In this document: one piece after another, positions 1 through 7,294 of the stretch
Layout: each line of letters opens with the position of its first letter
How positions within the stretch are numbered: the first letter of the stretch is position 1
Source: Kaistella faecalis
GTDB lineage: Bacteria > Bacteroidota > Bacteroidia > Flavobacteriales > Weeksellaceae
DNA length: 64,000 nucleotides
Direction: 5' to 3'
Assembly: GCF_019195395.1 (NCBI RefSeq)
Contig: NZ_CP078067.1
Coordinates: forward strand, 739,148 to 803,147
The notes under the pieces: generated by a model
The model's input: only the letters and a program-made list of their open reading frames with translations
What the model was told of the DNA's origin: nothing
Database searches by the model: none
Position numbers and translations under genes: made by a program

Positions 1-403
1 TTTTCTGAACAAAGGGCAAACCGAAATTTGCTTCTGATTTATTTTGAATGATTTGAAACTCGGGACTTGGAATATCGTGTTTCAGATAGAATTCTTTCTG
101 AAGAATTTTCTGCTGGATAATCTGGATGATTTCAGGACTTGGAATTACTTTAATCCCACATTCGCGGAGTTCGTAAAGCGCATCTACATTTACATGTTCG
201 ATCTCGATAGAGACTACATCTTTGCCTTTCCCAAAGTTGAAAACTGTATCGAAATCATCAAAATTTCCCTGTGTAAAATGAGAAATAGAGTGACAGGGCG
301 CATCTTTGGCGGGATCGAGCGTAAACCATTCGTCATCATATTTTAAAGCCTCCTGGATAAGCATTCGTCCTAACTGTCCGCCGCCGAGAATTCCAATTTT
401 CAT
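1..403 (-). CDS. purK: 5-(carboxyamino)imidazole ribonucleotide synthase, N-terminal part (cut by window edge)
   Basis: Purine biosynthesis: PurK makes N5-carboxyaminoimidazole ribonucleotide from AIR, ATP and bicarbonate in the cytoplasm. The minus strand reads from a CAT at 401-403 to the window edge without a stop, giving 134 codons. The N-terminus carries the family's glycine-rich dinucleotide-like motif (KIGILGGGQLGRMLIQEA) and then the start of the ATP-grasp domain (residues about 75-115, with SIEIEHVN and QQKILQKEF). The remaining two thirds of the protein lies outside the window. A TAATTTTG -7 box lies at 458-465 on the same strand, but no good -33 element is visible. The call rests on the N-terminal sequence, which is diagnostic. 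Confidence 0.9.
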   Translation of the reverse strand, partial: MKIGILGGGQLGRMLIQEALKYDDEWFTLDPAKDAPCHSISHFTQGNFDDFDTVFNFGKGKDVVSIEIEHVNVDALYELRECGIKVIPSPEIIQIIQQKILQKEFYLKHDIPSPEFQIIQNKSEANFGLPFVQK

Positions 404-570
404 ATTTTCACTTTTTTCCTGATTTTACTTTCTGATTCCACTGCGTTTTGAATTTCACAAAATTACAAAAAGCAATTCTTAAGGCATAAAAATCGCTTGT
501 CTATTTAAGATATTTAATTAGAATGCATTTATAATAAAGGTTTTTACTTTTACTTTGTATCAAATAAACT

Positions 571-1656
571 ATGGAATTATTTCTCACAATTTTTTCGGTG
601 CTGCTTATAGTGCTGAGCGTGCTTCCGTTTTTCAGGAACCAGCATTGGGTATTCCGCGTTCCGGAATTTATGAAAATACAGATTCTGGTGCTCCAGACAA
701 TCGTTTTCTGGGCGATGATATTTTTTGCTGAAAAAAACTTTTTGCTTTGGCTTATCAACGCAGCGCAGTTCGCACTGATTCTGTATCATCTTTATATTTT
801 AATCCGCTACACCAAATTTTACAAAAAGAAAACCGTAAAAAAGATATCTTCTGCTTCCGCTACAGTGAAAGTCATTTCTGTAAACGTTTATCAGTTCAAT
901 AAAGATTTTCAGAAATTCCACCAACTGATTCAGAAATACACGCCAGATATTTTCATCACGATGGAAAGTAATTCCGATTGGGAACTGGCGAACCGAAAAC
1001 TCGAAGAAGAATATCCTTTTACCGAGAAAATCACGCTCGAGAATACCTACGGAATGCATCTTTATTCTAAAATTCCTTTTGTGAAATCCACTGTTCATTT
1101 TTTTATTGCTGATGATGTTCCGAGTATCGAAGCACAGTTTAAAACCGCTGATGGACATAATTTTGTAGTTTTCGCGGTGCATCCGCCGCCGCCAAGTCCT
1201 ACAGAAGAAACGACTTCCAAAGAGCGCGACGGTGATTTACTCTGTGTCGCGAAAAAGATTAAAGAACATCAGGTTCCGTCTTTGGTAATCGGGGATTTCA
1301 ACACGGTAGCCTGGTCTGTTACCTCCATTCTTTTCCGGAAAACCAGTGAGCTGATTGATGCCCGAGTGGGGCGCGGAATTCTGGCGACTTTCCACGCTAA
1401 ATATTGGTTTTTCCGCGTTCCGCTGGATTTGCTTTTCCACTCGCCAGAGATTTTTGTTGAAAAACTGAAAACATTAGAACATATCGGTTCCGATCACTTC
1501 CCTATTCTCTGCGAATTTCACATTAATCTTTACGACACCAAACAGGAAGACGAGGTAAAAACCCTGAAACCTGAAGAGGAAGAAGTCGTGGAAGAACTGA
1601 TTGAGGAAGGTATAAAAGAAGAATCAGACAACCGCGAAGAAATCGCAAAGGAATAA
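571..1656 (+). CDS. Membrane-anchored endonuclease/exonuclease/phosphatase family protein
   Basis: 361 residues. Three hydrophobic segments (about 3-20, 36-53, 56-78) are followed by a basic stretch (KKKTVKK) and an EEP fold. Metal and catalytic residues of the EEP family are visible: Asn104 in SVNV, Glu132, the GDFN motif at 241-244 and SDHFP at 307-311. After about residue 320 there is a tail very rich in glutamate, which is unusual. EEP proteins cleave phosphodiesters in nucleic acids, phosphoinositides or sphingolipids. The substrate here cannot be read, and the basic residues after the last helix suggest that the catalytic domain is cytoplasmic. It stands alone, divergent from purK and convergent with the DUF1543 gene. 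Confidence 0.8.
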   Translation: MELFLTIFSVLLIVLSVLPFFRNQHWVFRVPEFMKIQILVLQTIVFWAMIFFAEKNFLLWLINAAQFALILYHLYILIRYTKFYKKKTVKKISSASATVKVISVNVYQFNKDFQKFHQLIQKYTPDIFITMESNSDWELANRKLEEEYPFTEKITLENTYGMHLYSKIPFVKSTVHFFIADDVPSIEAQFKTADGHNFVVFAVHPPPPSPTEETTSKERDGDLLCVAKKIKEHQVPSLVIGDFNTVAWSVTSILFRKTSELIDARVGRGILATFHAKYWFFRVPLDLLFHSPEIFVEKLKTLEHIGSDHFPILCEFHINLYDTKQEDEVKTLKPEEEEVVEELIEEGIKEESDNREEIAKE

Positions 1657-1663
1657 TTTAAAA

Positions 1664-2212
1664 CTAAATTTTATCGATTTTAAGATATTTTAGTTTGATG
1701 AAGTTCTTCTGATCAATTTGTGAGGATTTTTCCAATATTAGCGAATATTTATCCTTCATTTCCTGAGAGAGAAGATCATTTACTTTAAAAACATCGTCAA
1801 TATCAACGCCGTGTTTGTCATCAACATGACTTACTGCACCGCCAAATCCCATCGTTTTATAAAATTCGGTCTGCTTGGCTTTCTTGATAACCTCGGACAT
1901 TTTACCACCTACCATCAAATGCTGCTCATGAAATTCCTCGAAAAATCCCTTTTTATATCCTCCAAGGTTGATGAAAAATAACTGATTTTCTGATTGCTGA
2001 CTTCCTTTTTCCACAATTCGGATTTCGTAGCCATCGACAAATTTCACTTCCTGATAAGCGTCAAGATGAAGATCGCTACCTGCTTCCGGCCAGAACTCTT
2101 TAATAGCTGGCACTAAATCTTTCAGCTTTTCAGCGATGCCGAAAAACACATCATGCTGTTCGATTGTTCTGCCTTTCACTGAAGCACCGAGAATTATATA
2201 AAATAATTTCAT
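1664..2212 (-). CDS. DUF1543 domain-containing protein
   Basis: 182 residues starting MKLFYIILGAS and containing GRTIEQHDVFFGIA, the pattern of the DUF1543 family, which has no established biochemical role. The second half repeats the theme of a short alpha/beta unit (QLFFINLGGYKKGFFEEFHE). No signal peptide or membrane segment is seen, so it is probably cytoplasmic. It is the last gene of a tight minus-strand operon, three bases after the VOC gene, and ends close to the convergent EEP gene. No catalytic motif can be pointed to. Confidence 0.75.
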   Translation of the reverse strand: MKLFYIILGASVKGRTIEQHDVFFGIAEKLKDLVPAIKEFWPEAGSDLHLDAYQEVKFVDGYEIRIVEKGSQQSENQLFFINLGGYKKGFFEEFHEQHLMVGGKMSEVIKKAKQTEFYKTMGFGGAVSHVDDKHGVDIDDVFKVNDLLSQEMKDKYSLILEKSSQIDQKNFIKLKYLKIDKI

Positions 2213-2215
2213 CTT

Positions 2216-2593
2216 TTATGCTTCGTAAAATTCGAGCGGCAACGCATCGGGATCCTGGGTGAAGAAAAACTTCCGGTTGGTAAATTCGTCAATCCGGATG
2301 TCCTCGCAAATCAAACCCTTTCTAGTAAGTTCATCCCTCTTTTCTTCTACATTTTCAACAGAAAAAGCCAGGTGCCTCAAACCGCAGCTCTCAGGCCGCG
2401 ATGGCCTTGCAGGAGGATTGGGAAAAGAAAAAAGCTCGATCACATAATGGTCGCCGATTCCGAGATCAAGTTTATAGGAATCCCTTTCCGCACGGTTAAC
2501 TTCGCGCAAAATCTTGAGCCCTAAAATTTCGGTATAAAATTTTTTGGACACCGGATAATCTGAACAGATGATGGCAATATGATGAATTTTCAT
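2216..2593 (-). CDS. VOC family protein (glyoxalase I-like, YaeR/GloA2 type)
   Basis: 125 residues forming one vicinal-oxygen-chelate domain. The expected metal ligands are in order: His5 in KIHHIAI, Glu in VIELFSF, His in LRHLAFSVE, and Glu in LEFYEA at the C-terminus. The segment FSFPNPPARPSRPE is typical of the YaeR/SMU508 subgroup, often annotated as glyoxalase-like with unproven substrate. It sits between menF and the DUF1543 gene with gaps of 9 and 3 bases, so it is presumably co-transcribed with them. Methylglyoxal detoxification is possible but is inference. Confidence 0.85.
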   Translation of the reverse strand: MKIHHIAIICSDYPVSKKFYTEILGLKILREVNRAERDSYKLDLGIGDHYVIELFSFPNPPARPSRPESCGLRHLAFSVENVEEKRDELTRKGLICEDIRIDEFTNRKFFFTQDPDALPLEFYEA

Positions 2594-2602
2594 GCTGAAG
2601 AT

Positions 2603-3574
2603 TTATGTGAAACTGAGATTTTTCAAGACTGCTTCGGATTTCAGTTCGGTTTCGCGCCATTCTTTTTCAGGCGAACTTTCTGCGGTAATTCCGCCACCGA
2701 CGTAGATTAAAGCAGCGTTCTCAAAGAATTCAGCGCAGCGAAGATTTACAAAATACTGAACATTTTCTTCGGTTTCGACTTTAATATAACCAGCGTAGAA
2801 ATTTCTTGGATGAGTTTCAAAATGCTCTATCGCATTGCTGCAAATTTCTTTCGGAATTCCACAAACCGCGGGCGTAGGATGAAGTTCGGAAATGATCTTC
2901 TCCAGATCATTTTCGCTGATTTTCGCACTGAAATCGTTTCTCAAATGCTTGATGTTTCCTGAAATATGGTCGTAAGTGTCGCTTTTATAAACTTCAGAAG
3001 CATAATTTTTCAGCGTATTGGAGATAAAATCTGTTACCGGTTTTTGTTCTTCAATTTCTTTATCTGTCCAGTTTTCGTCCACAGGAATTGTTCCGGCAAG
3101 ACTCATGGTTTGAAATTCAGACGTCTTTTTATCAAACTTTCCTAAAAGTTCAGAAAAAGCACCGAGCCAACATTTGCCGTCTTTAATAAAAAAATAGACG
3201 AAAGCATTTTTGTAAGATTCGCAGAGATTCAAAAAAGTTTGTGAAAGACTGAGCTTTGAATCGTTAAACTGCACCAGTTTCCTTCTGGAAATCACGAGTT
3301 TGGAAAGTTGATTTTCCTTAATAAAATCAATCACGTTCAGTAATTTTTCCTGATATTCTCTGGCTGTTTCCTCTTTAAAATCAAGCAGTTCCGTATTCAA
3401 ATTATCATGAAAAACCTCCTGATTTAAAAACTCAGCTCCTGATATTGCTTTAAGCGTTCCCTTGAAATCAATTTTTTCTGACTGATCAAATGAGAGAAAA
3501 GACACCGCCTCAGAAACCGAAGTTTCCTCAACAGTATAAATGGTTTCGGAAAAAGGAAATCTAAAGAAAATCAT
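2603..3574 (-). CDS. menF: Isochorismate synthase (chorismate-binding family)
   Basis: 323 residues. The C-terminal two thirds match chorismate-utilising enzymes: KLVISRRKLV, SLAGTIPVDENW, LHPTPAVCGIPKE and the terminal block IYVGGGITAESSPEKEW with the Glu/Lys-rich active site. The length is shorter than E. coli MenF because the N-terminal domain is reduced, as usual in flavobacteria. Isochorismate synthase catalyses the first committed step of menaquinone synthesis. A thioesterase of the type that acts later in that pathway lies immediately upstream, three bases away, which supports menaquinone rather than siderophore synthesis. An anthranilate or aminodeoxychorismate synthase is less likely given the motifs. 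Confidence 0.82.
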   Translation of the reverse strand: MIFFRFPFSETIYTVEETSVSEAVSFLSFDQSEKIDFKGTLKAISGAEFLNQEVFHDNLNTELLDFKEETAREYQEKLLNVIDFIKENQLSKLVISRRKLVQFNDSKLSLSQTFLNLCESYKNAFVYFFIKDGKCWLGAFSELLGKFDKKTSEFQTMSLAGTIPVDENWTDKEIEEQKPVTDFISNTLKNYASEVYKSDTYDHISGNIKHLRNDFSAKISENDLEKIISELHPTPAVCGIPKEICSNAIEHFETHPRNFYAGYIKVETEENVQYFVNLRCAEFFENAALIYVGGGITAESSPEKEWRETELKSEAVLKNLSFT

Positions 3575-3577
3575 TTT

Positions 3578-4006
3578 TTATCTGGGACGTGGAATAATAT
3601 TATTGGTCATGGTGGTGTGATTGATCAGGTGATCATGTTCGTCGCGGATATCAATTTCGGAAACGTGCATTGTGTTGCCTTTTCTGATAAATTTTGCGGT
3701 CCCGGTAACGGTTCCTTCCTTTTTACTTCGTAAATGATTCGAGTTGATATTGGTTCCCACAGGCACTACTTTCTCTGTATCCACATGCAAAACAGAAAGG
3801 CACGATCCCAGAGTTTCTGCCAGAACACAGTTAGCGCCACCGTGAAGAATCCCGTAAGGCTGATGCACTTTCGGGGTTACAGGCATTGTTGCGGTCAGCG
3901 TGTCATCGGTAACATCCGTGAAAATAATTCCCAAAGTCTTTCCCAGGTTTTCCCCGCCCCAATTGTTGAGCTGGTGGAGAATTTCGTTCTTTCTATCTTC
4001 GGTCAT
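3578..4006 (-). CDS. menI: Hotdog-fold thioesterase, probable DHNA-CoA hydrolase
   Basis: 142 residues from the ATG at 4006 (MTEDRKNEIL). The frame stays open to 4183, but that extension overlaps the acyltransferase gene and encodes an implausible basic peptide, so the internal start is preferred. The PaaI/YbdB-type hotdog core is clear: HQPYGILHGGANCVLAETLGS, with the family's HGG motif, then VGTNINSNHLR and GKFIRKG-like strands. Such enzymes release free acids from acyl-CoA. Next to menF, hydrolysis of 1,4-dihydroxy-2-naphthoyl-CoA in menaquinone synthesis is the best guess. It follows the acyltransferase gene by 10 bases. Confidence 0.8.
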   Translation of the reverse strand: MTEDRKNEILHQLNNWGGENLGKTLGIIFTDVTDDTLTATMPVTPKVHQPYGILHGGANCVLAETLGSCLSVLHVDTEKVVPVGTNINSNHLRSKKEGTVTGTAKFIRKGNTMHVSEIDIRDEHDHLINHTTMTNNIIPRPR

Positions 4007-4016
4007 AACGTTTAGA

Positions 4017-4583
4017 TTAATAGATTTTAGGATTCCATTTTTCAGGATATTTCGGGGTGATTTTTTTGTAATACTCTTCCATTTCCTCCATGATGTCATC
4101 AAATGAGCGCGTTTCCAGATCTTTAACTGAAATTTCATAGCCAAGATGAATCTGCTTCGTTCTGAAGTCGCCCGCTGCCACAATGATCGGAACTTTTGCC
4201 GCCATTGCCATGTGATAAAAGCCTTTTCTCCATTTCGGAACCCAACTGCGGGTACCTTCGGGAGTAATTACCAGACTGAAATCTTCTTTTTTGAATTGAT
4301 CAACTACAAATTTCACGAGGTCGTTTTTCTGAGAGCGATCGATTCCCACGCCTCCCAAAGCTTTTACGATTCCGCCGTACCACGCTTTGGTGTGCTGGTC
4401 TTTGATGATGATTTTCAGCGGTTTATCCAGCGCCCAATAGGCGAGATTGCCGAGAAGATATTCCTGGTTGGAAGTGTGCGGCGCAACGACAAGAATGCAG
4501 CGGTTCAGGTTATTCACATCGCCTTCAAGAACAATTTTCCAGCCGATTAATTTCAGGATGAGTTTTCCGATGAGTTTTTTCAT
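4017..4583 (-). CDS. PlsC-like lysophospholipid acyltransferase family protein
   Basis: 188 residues with the PlsC acyltransferase fold: APHTSNQEYLLG takes the place of the HX4D motif, GGVGIDRS forms block II, and ITPEGTRSWVPKWRKGF forms block III. The catalytic aspartate position holds glutamate (His-x4-Glu), which departs from the usual family motif. The protein is short, as usual for the soluble or monotopic flavobacterial members. It likely transfers acyl chains to a glycerophospholipid or aminolipid at the inner membrane. It is the first gene of the minus-strand operon with menI, menF, the VOC gene and the DUF1543 gene. A strong terminator at 4636-4666 separates it from whatever is transcribed upstream. 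Confidence 0.8.
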   Translation of the reverse strand: MKKLIGKLILKLIGWKIVLEGDVNNLNRCILVVAPHTSNQEYLLGNLAYWALDKPLKIIIKDQHTKAWYGGIVKALGGVGIDRSQKNDLVKFVVDQFKKEDFSLVITPEGTRSWVPKWRKGFYHMAMAAKVPIIVAAGDFRTKQIHLGYEISVKDLETRSFDDIMEEMEEYYKKITPKYPEKWNPKIY

Positions 4584-4635
4584 ATCAAAAGATTCCGGGA
4601 AAAGGAATTAATTTTACAGTTTCTTATTAAACAAA

Positions 4636-4666
4636 AAAGTATAACCAAAGGTATTGGTTATACTTT
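4636..4666 (-). terminator. Strong intrinsic terminator
   Basis: A perfect 13-bp inverted repeat (4636-4648 with 4654-4666) has a 5-base loop. On the minus strand its descending arm runs directly into a T tract. It ends a transcript coming from beyond 4670 and insulates the acyltransferase operon. The only open frame just upstream on that strand is the 20-codon one at 4693-4755. Confidence 0.85.
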
Positions 4667-4692
4667 ACAAATATATTGAATTAAAATTCTAA

Positions 4693-4755
4693 CTAAAATA
4701 AACTGCTTACGAAATCCATGATTTTCATTGCGATTTCTAGAACGAACTGTACCAT
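4693..4755 (-). CDS. Putative 20-residue amphipathic peptide (or an sRNA locus)
   Basis: A minus-strand ATG at 4755 opens 20 codons ending in TAG. The peptide begins MVQFVLEIAM and ends FVSSLF. Polar residues fall at 3, 7, 11, 14 and 17/18 with hydrophobic residues between them, so it would form a clean amphipathic helix. It lies alone between the pspC-like gene and the acyltransferase gene, and a strong terminator follows 27 bases after the stop. No strong ribosome-binding site is seen, which is normal in this phylum. No perfect promoter was found; TAATTTCG at 4802-4809 is one mismatch from the -7 consensus. It could instead be a non-coding RNA. Confidence 0.4.
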   Translation of the reverse strand: MVQFVLEIAMKIMDFVSSLF

Positions 4756-4878
4756 GACTGTTGATTTAAGTGTTAATTAATGACTTATTAAATTCGCGTT
4801 ACGAAATTAGTGTTTTTTTCTATCAAAATACTTTTCCGTATGTTAAATTTTGGTTAAACCCAGATGAACAAGCGAAAA

Positions 4879-4907
4879 GCGGATTTTCTGTGACGCAGAG
4901 CCTCCGC
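4879..4907 (-). terminator. Possible terminator downstream of the PspC gene
   Basis: GCGGA at 4879-4883 pairs with TCCGC at 4903-4907, with an inner TCTG/CAGA stem (4887-4890 with 4896-4899). On the minus strand it is followed by a short T run. It lies 20 bases beyond the stop codon of the PspC gene. The stem is interrupted, so this is a moderate call. Confidence 0.4.
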
Positions 4908-4926
4908 CTTTGCTCATCCACTCTCA

Positions 4927-6633
4927 TTATTTGGTTTTAATGGATATTTCTTTCTTTCCGTCTTTAATGGAAATGTCTACATTTTCCATTTTGCCAATAT
5001 TTGTTTTCATGGAATCGATTATTTTATCAGCGGCTGCTTTGGGCATTTTGGTCCCGTTGATAATCACGCTGTCTTTATCCGAAGAATTGTACTGTATGGT
5101 AGAACCGTTGATTTTAATCTTATTTTTTTCGATTACCACAGCGTTATCGTCATCATTATCATCTTCCATTCCGTCGCCGTCCAGATCACCGTCGATATTC
5201 AGTCCATTTTCTTTCACCTTGAAAACTCTGGTGCTCATGGGAACTACAAGTTCATAGGTCACATTGTAATTACGGAACCGATCCTGATAAGGGTATTTTA
5301 CGAAGTTTGGAAGCAGTATTTTATTATCCTGGATTTCTACAGGTACATTAAGCTGCACCGGAATATTATACCCTTTACCTTCTTTTTTAACGATTAAAAA
5401 TGGCGCTGTAGCAGTCGCACTGCGGGTTACATCAACGTATGGATAATCTTCTTCGTAAACCATTTTTTTGTCAGAAAAGATATCATCGTCATACGCTGTA
5501 AAGTTCTGCGGAATGGTAATCTGCTTCACGTCGACATAAAGACTGTCTGATGTTGTATTGATGGCTACATTCTCAGTATCTTCTTTATGACCTTTGTAAA
5601 TCATGTCTTTTTTAGCCATATTAACTCCGAAATAAGTAGCAAAACCAATCAGAATAAGCAACAGTGCTCCTAAAACATATCCTACGTTTCTCAACTGTGT
5701 TTTCGGTGAAATAAGTTTAATGGATAGTAAACTGAAGAGAATTGCCGGTATTAGAGTTCCGATCAGCATCATGGCATAAAGTACATTGCTCATCCCATCA
5801 TCTTCAAACATAAAGTTGAATTCGCGCATCGGGGAAAATTCAGTATTTCCGCCAAATAATCCGAAGATAAAGAAGGCTCCTATGATACAACCCAAAGCCA
5901 TCATTCCGAAGATTCCGCCTAAGATGTAACGGATTACATTCCAGATCCCGCTTCCTGCATTGTTGATATAAGGCTTGTTTTCGGTGTAAATTTCTCCGAC
6001 CCTTTGTGTAGATTCATTGGCAAACTGTACCAGTTTGTTGGATTCGTTTTTCAAATTGTCGAAGTTCATAGGCTTTCCCTTCATTTTCAGGAAATCGGTC
6101 GCGGTTTCTGCTTTAGGTAAAACAATCCACAGAATAACGTAAATCAAGATAATAAGTGAAGTTGAAATAGCTGCGGTGAAAATTCCCAGGATTGCTATTC
6201 CGAGCCAGATGGCTCGCATTGCACTTATATCCATGCCAACATAATGCGCCAAACCTGCGCACACGCCTGCGATTTTCTGTTTTTCCGGATCGCGGAAAAG
6301 CTGCTTCTGACCGGTGAACGTACCTGTAGTTTTTTGCTGTCTTCTGGAAGATTTTTCAGAAAAATATGCTTCTTCCTGCTCTTCGATCTGTTCCGGTTTT
6401 CCGATTTGCGAAATTACTCTTTCTACATCGGTATCGTTGATGACTTCTCGTTTTCCTAAAGTGTCTTTGAAGATTTCAACCATCCGGATTTCGATGTCGT
6501 GCATTACCTCATCAGCTTCATTTGCATCCAAAGAGCTTCTGAGCGCCGCAAGATAATCACTAAGTTTAATATATGCGTGTTCCTCGATGGTGAAGGAGAA
6601 ACCTGCAAGTCCTATTGAGAGTGTCTTGTTCAT
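4927..6633 (-). CDS. PspC domain-containing membrane protein
   Basis: 568 residues. An N-terminal region of about 95 residues looks like a helical cytoplasmic domain (SLDANEADEVMHDIEIRMVEIF). It is followed by a PspC domain (RDPEKQKIAGVCAGLAHYVGMD, then a long hydrophobic helix ending WIVLP at about 175). Two or three more membrane segments lie at about 240-345, and a soluble C-terminal half contains an Asp-rich segment (DLDGDGMEDDNDDDN) and ends in a beta-rich region. PspC proteins are tied to envelope-stress responses. The gene is five bases behind a PadR-type repressor gene, so the pair probably forms a regulated operon that responds to membrane state (inference). Confidence 0.85.
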   Translation of the reverse strand: MNKTLSIGLAGFSFTIEEHAYIKLSDYLAALRSSLDANEADEVMHDIEIRMVEIFKDTLGKREVINDTDVERVISQIGKPEQIEEQEEAYFSEKSSRRQQKTTGTFTGQKQLFRDPEKQKIAGVCAGLAHYVGMDISAMRAIWLGIAILGIFTAAISTSLIILIYVILWIVLPKAETATDFLKMKGKPMNFDNLKNESNKLVQFANESTQRVGEIYTENKPYINNAGSGIWNVIRYILGGIFGMMALGCIIGAFFIFGLFGGNTEFSPMREFNFMFEDDGMSNVLYAMMLIGTLIPAILFSLLSIKLISPKTQLRNVGYVLGALLLILIGFATYFGVNMAKKDMIYKGHKEDTENVAINTTSDSLYVDVKQITIPQNFTAYDDDIFSDKKMVYEEDYPYVDVTRSATATAPFLIVKKEGKGYNIPVQLNVPVEIQDNKILLPNFVKYPYQDRFRNYNVTYELVVPMSTRVFKVKENGLNIDGDLDGDGMEDDNDDDNAVVIEKNKIKINGSTIQYNSSDKDSVIINGTKMPKAAADKIIDSMKTNIGKMENVDISIKDGKKEISIKTK

Positions 6634-6637
6634 AGTT

Positions 6638-7009
6638 TTAAGAATTTGGGTGGAACGAGCTTTCAGGTGCGTCCGTGGGGTTATTGTTTTTAGTAATTTG
6701 GTTTACAGATTCGGTAAGTTCTTTCCAGGTATTGAGTAGTTCTGCAAGAAACAGTTTTCCTTTTTCTGTAATCTGGTAGTATTTTCTTGGAGGTCCTCCG
6801 GTAGATTCTTCCCATCGGTAAGAGAGGAATTCGCCGTTTTTCAGTCTAGTGAGGAGCGGGTAAAGTGTACCTTCCACCACATCCAGTTTTCCTTTTTTAA
6901 GCTCATCAATCAAATCGGAAACATACATTTCTCTTCGGTCGATCAAACTCAAAATGCAGAATTCCAGAATTCCTTTCCGCATTTGCGCTTTGGTGTTTTC
7001 TGTGTTCAT
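6638..7009 (-). CDS. PadR family transcriptional regulator
   Basis: 123 residues. The winged-helix N-terminus is typical of PadR: MRKGILEFCILSLI, YVSDLIDELKKGKLDVVEGTLYPLLTRL (recognition helix region), then the wing GGPPRKYYQITEKGK. The C-terminal helix is short, so it belongs to the small PadR subfamily that dimerises through it. It is the first gene of an operon with the PspC gene. Its promoter at 7085-7116 overlaps a GTATT-N4-AATAC palindrome, which suggests autorepression relieved by a ligand or membrane signal (inference). Confidence 0.92.
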   Translation of the reverse strand: MNTENTKAQMRKGILEFCILSLIDRREMYVSDLIDELKKGKLDVVEGTLYPLLTRLKNGEFLSYRWEESTGGPPRKYYQITEKGKLFLAELLNTWKELTESVNQITKNNNPTDAPESSFHPNS

Positions 7010-7084
7010 ATTATTTGAGGTTATTAATTGGTTTCTCTGTGCTTTCTAAAACTGAAAAGAAATCATCCTATCAATCTTACAATG

Positions 7085-7119
7085 CAAAGATATATAATTA
7101 ATTTAGTATTATGCAATAC
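7085..7119 (-). promoter_or_regulatory. Promoter of the padR-pspC operon with overlapping palindrome
   Basis: On the minus strand TTG (7114-7116) is followed after 21 bases by TATCTTTG (7085-7092), a full match to the Bacteroidetes consensus TTG-N17-23-TAnnTTTG. The inverted repeat GTATT-ATGC-AATAC at 7106-7119 covers the -33 element, where repressor binding would block the sigma factor. The predicted transcript start near 7078 leaves a leader of about 70 bases before the PadR start codon. Confidence 0.7.
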
Positions 7120-7240
7120 AAAGTAGTGAAAATATTAATAAATTTTATTTTTCGCGGCATTAAATATTGATAAATATTCTTATAACCATTACTACAGCAG
7201 GTTTTACAATAATTTGAACAGTCAATATGAAGGCAAAAAA

Positions 7241-7266
7241 AATCCGTCTCATTAATGAGACGGATT
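7241..7266 (-). terminator. Intrinsic terminator of the 785-residue T9SS cargo gene
   Basis: A 26-base perfect palindrome (arms AATCCGTCTCA, loop TTAA) is followed on the minus strand by eight T. It lies about 30 bases past the stop codon at 7295. Confidence 0.9.
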
Positions 7267-7294
7267 GATTTTAAGTCAAATTTTCATGGAAATA

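Noticed and set aside
4007..4183. N-terminal extension of the hotdog thioesterase
   Set aside because: Would overlap the upstream gene by 167 bases and adds a basic, non-conserved peptide; MTEDRK at 4006 fits the family.
4146..4550. 134-codon plus-strand frame across the acyltransferase gene
   Set aside because: Opposite strand carries a clear PlsC protein; composition of the frame is not protein-like.
2216..4583. Riboswitch or attenuator for the menaquinone operon
   Set aside because: No conserved riboswitch motif or antiterminator pair was found upstream of 4583, only the terminator of the preceding unit.
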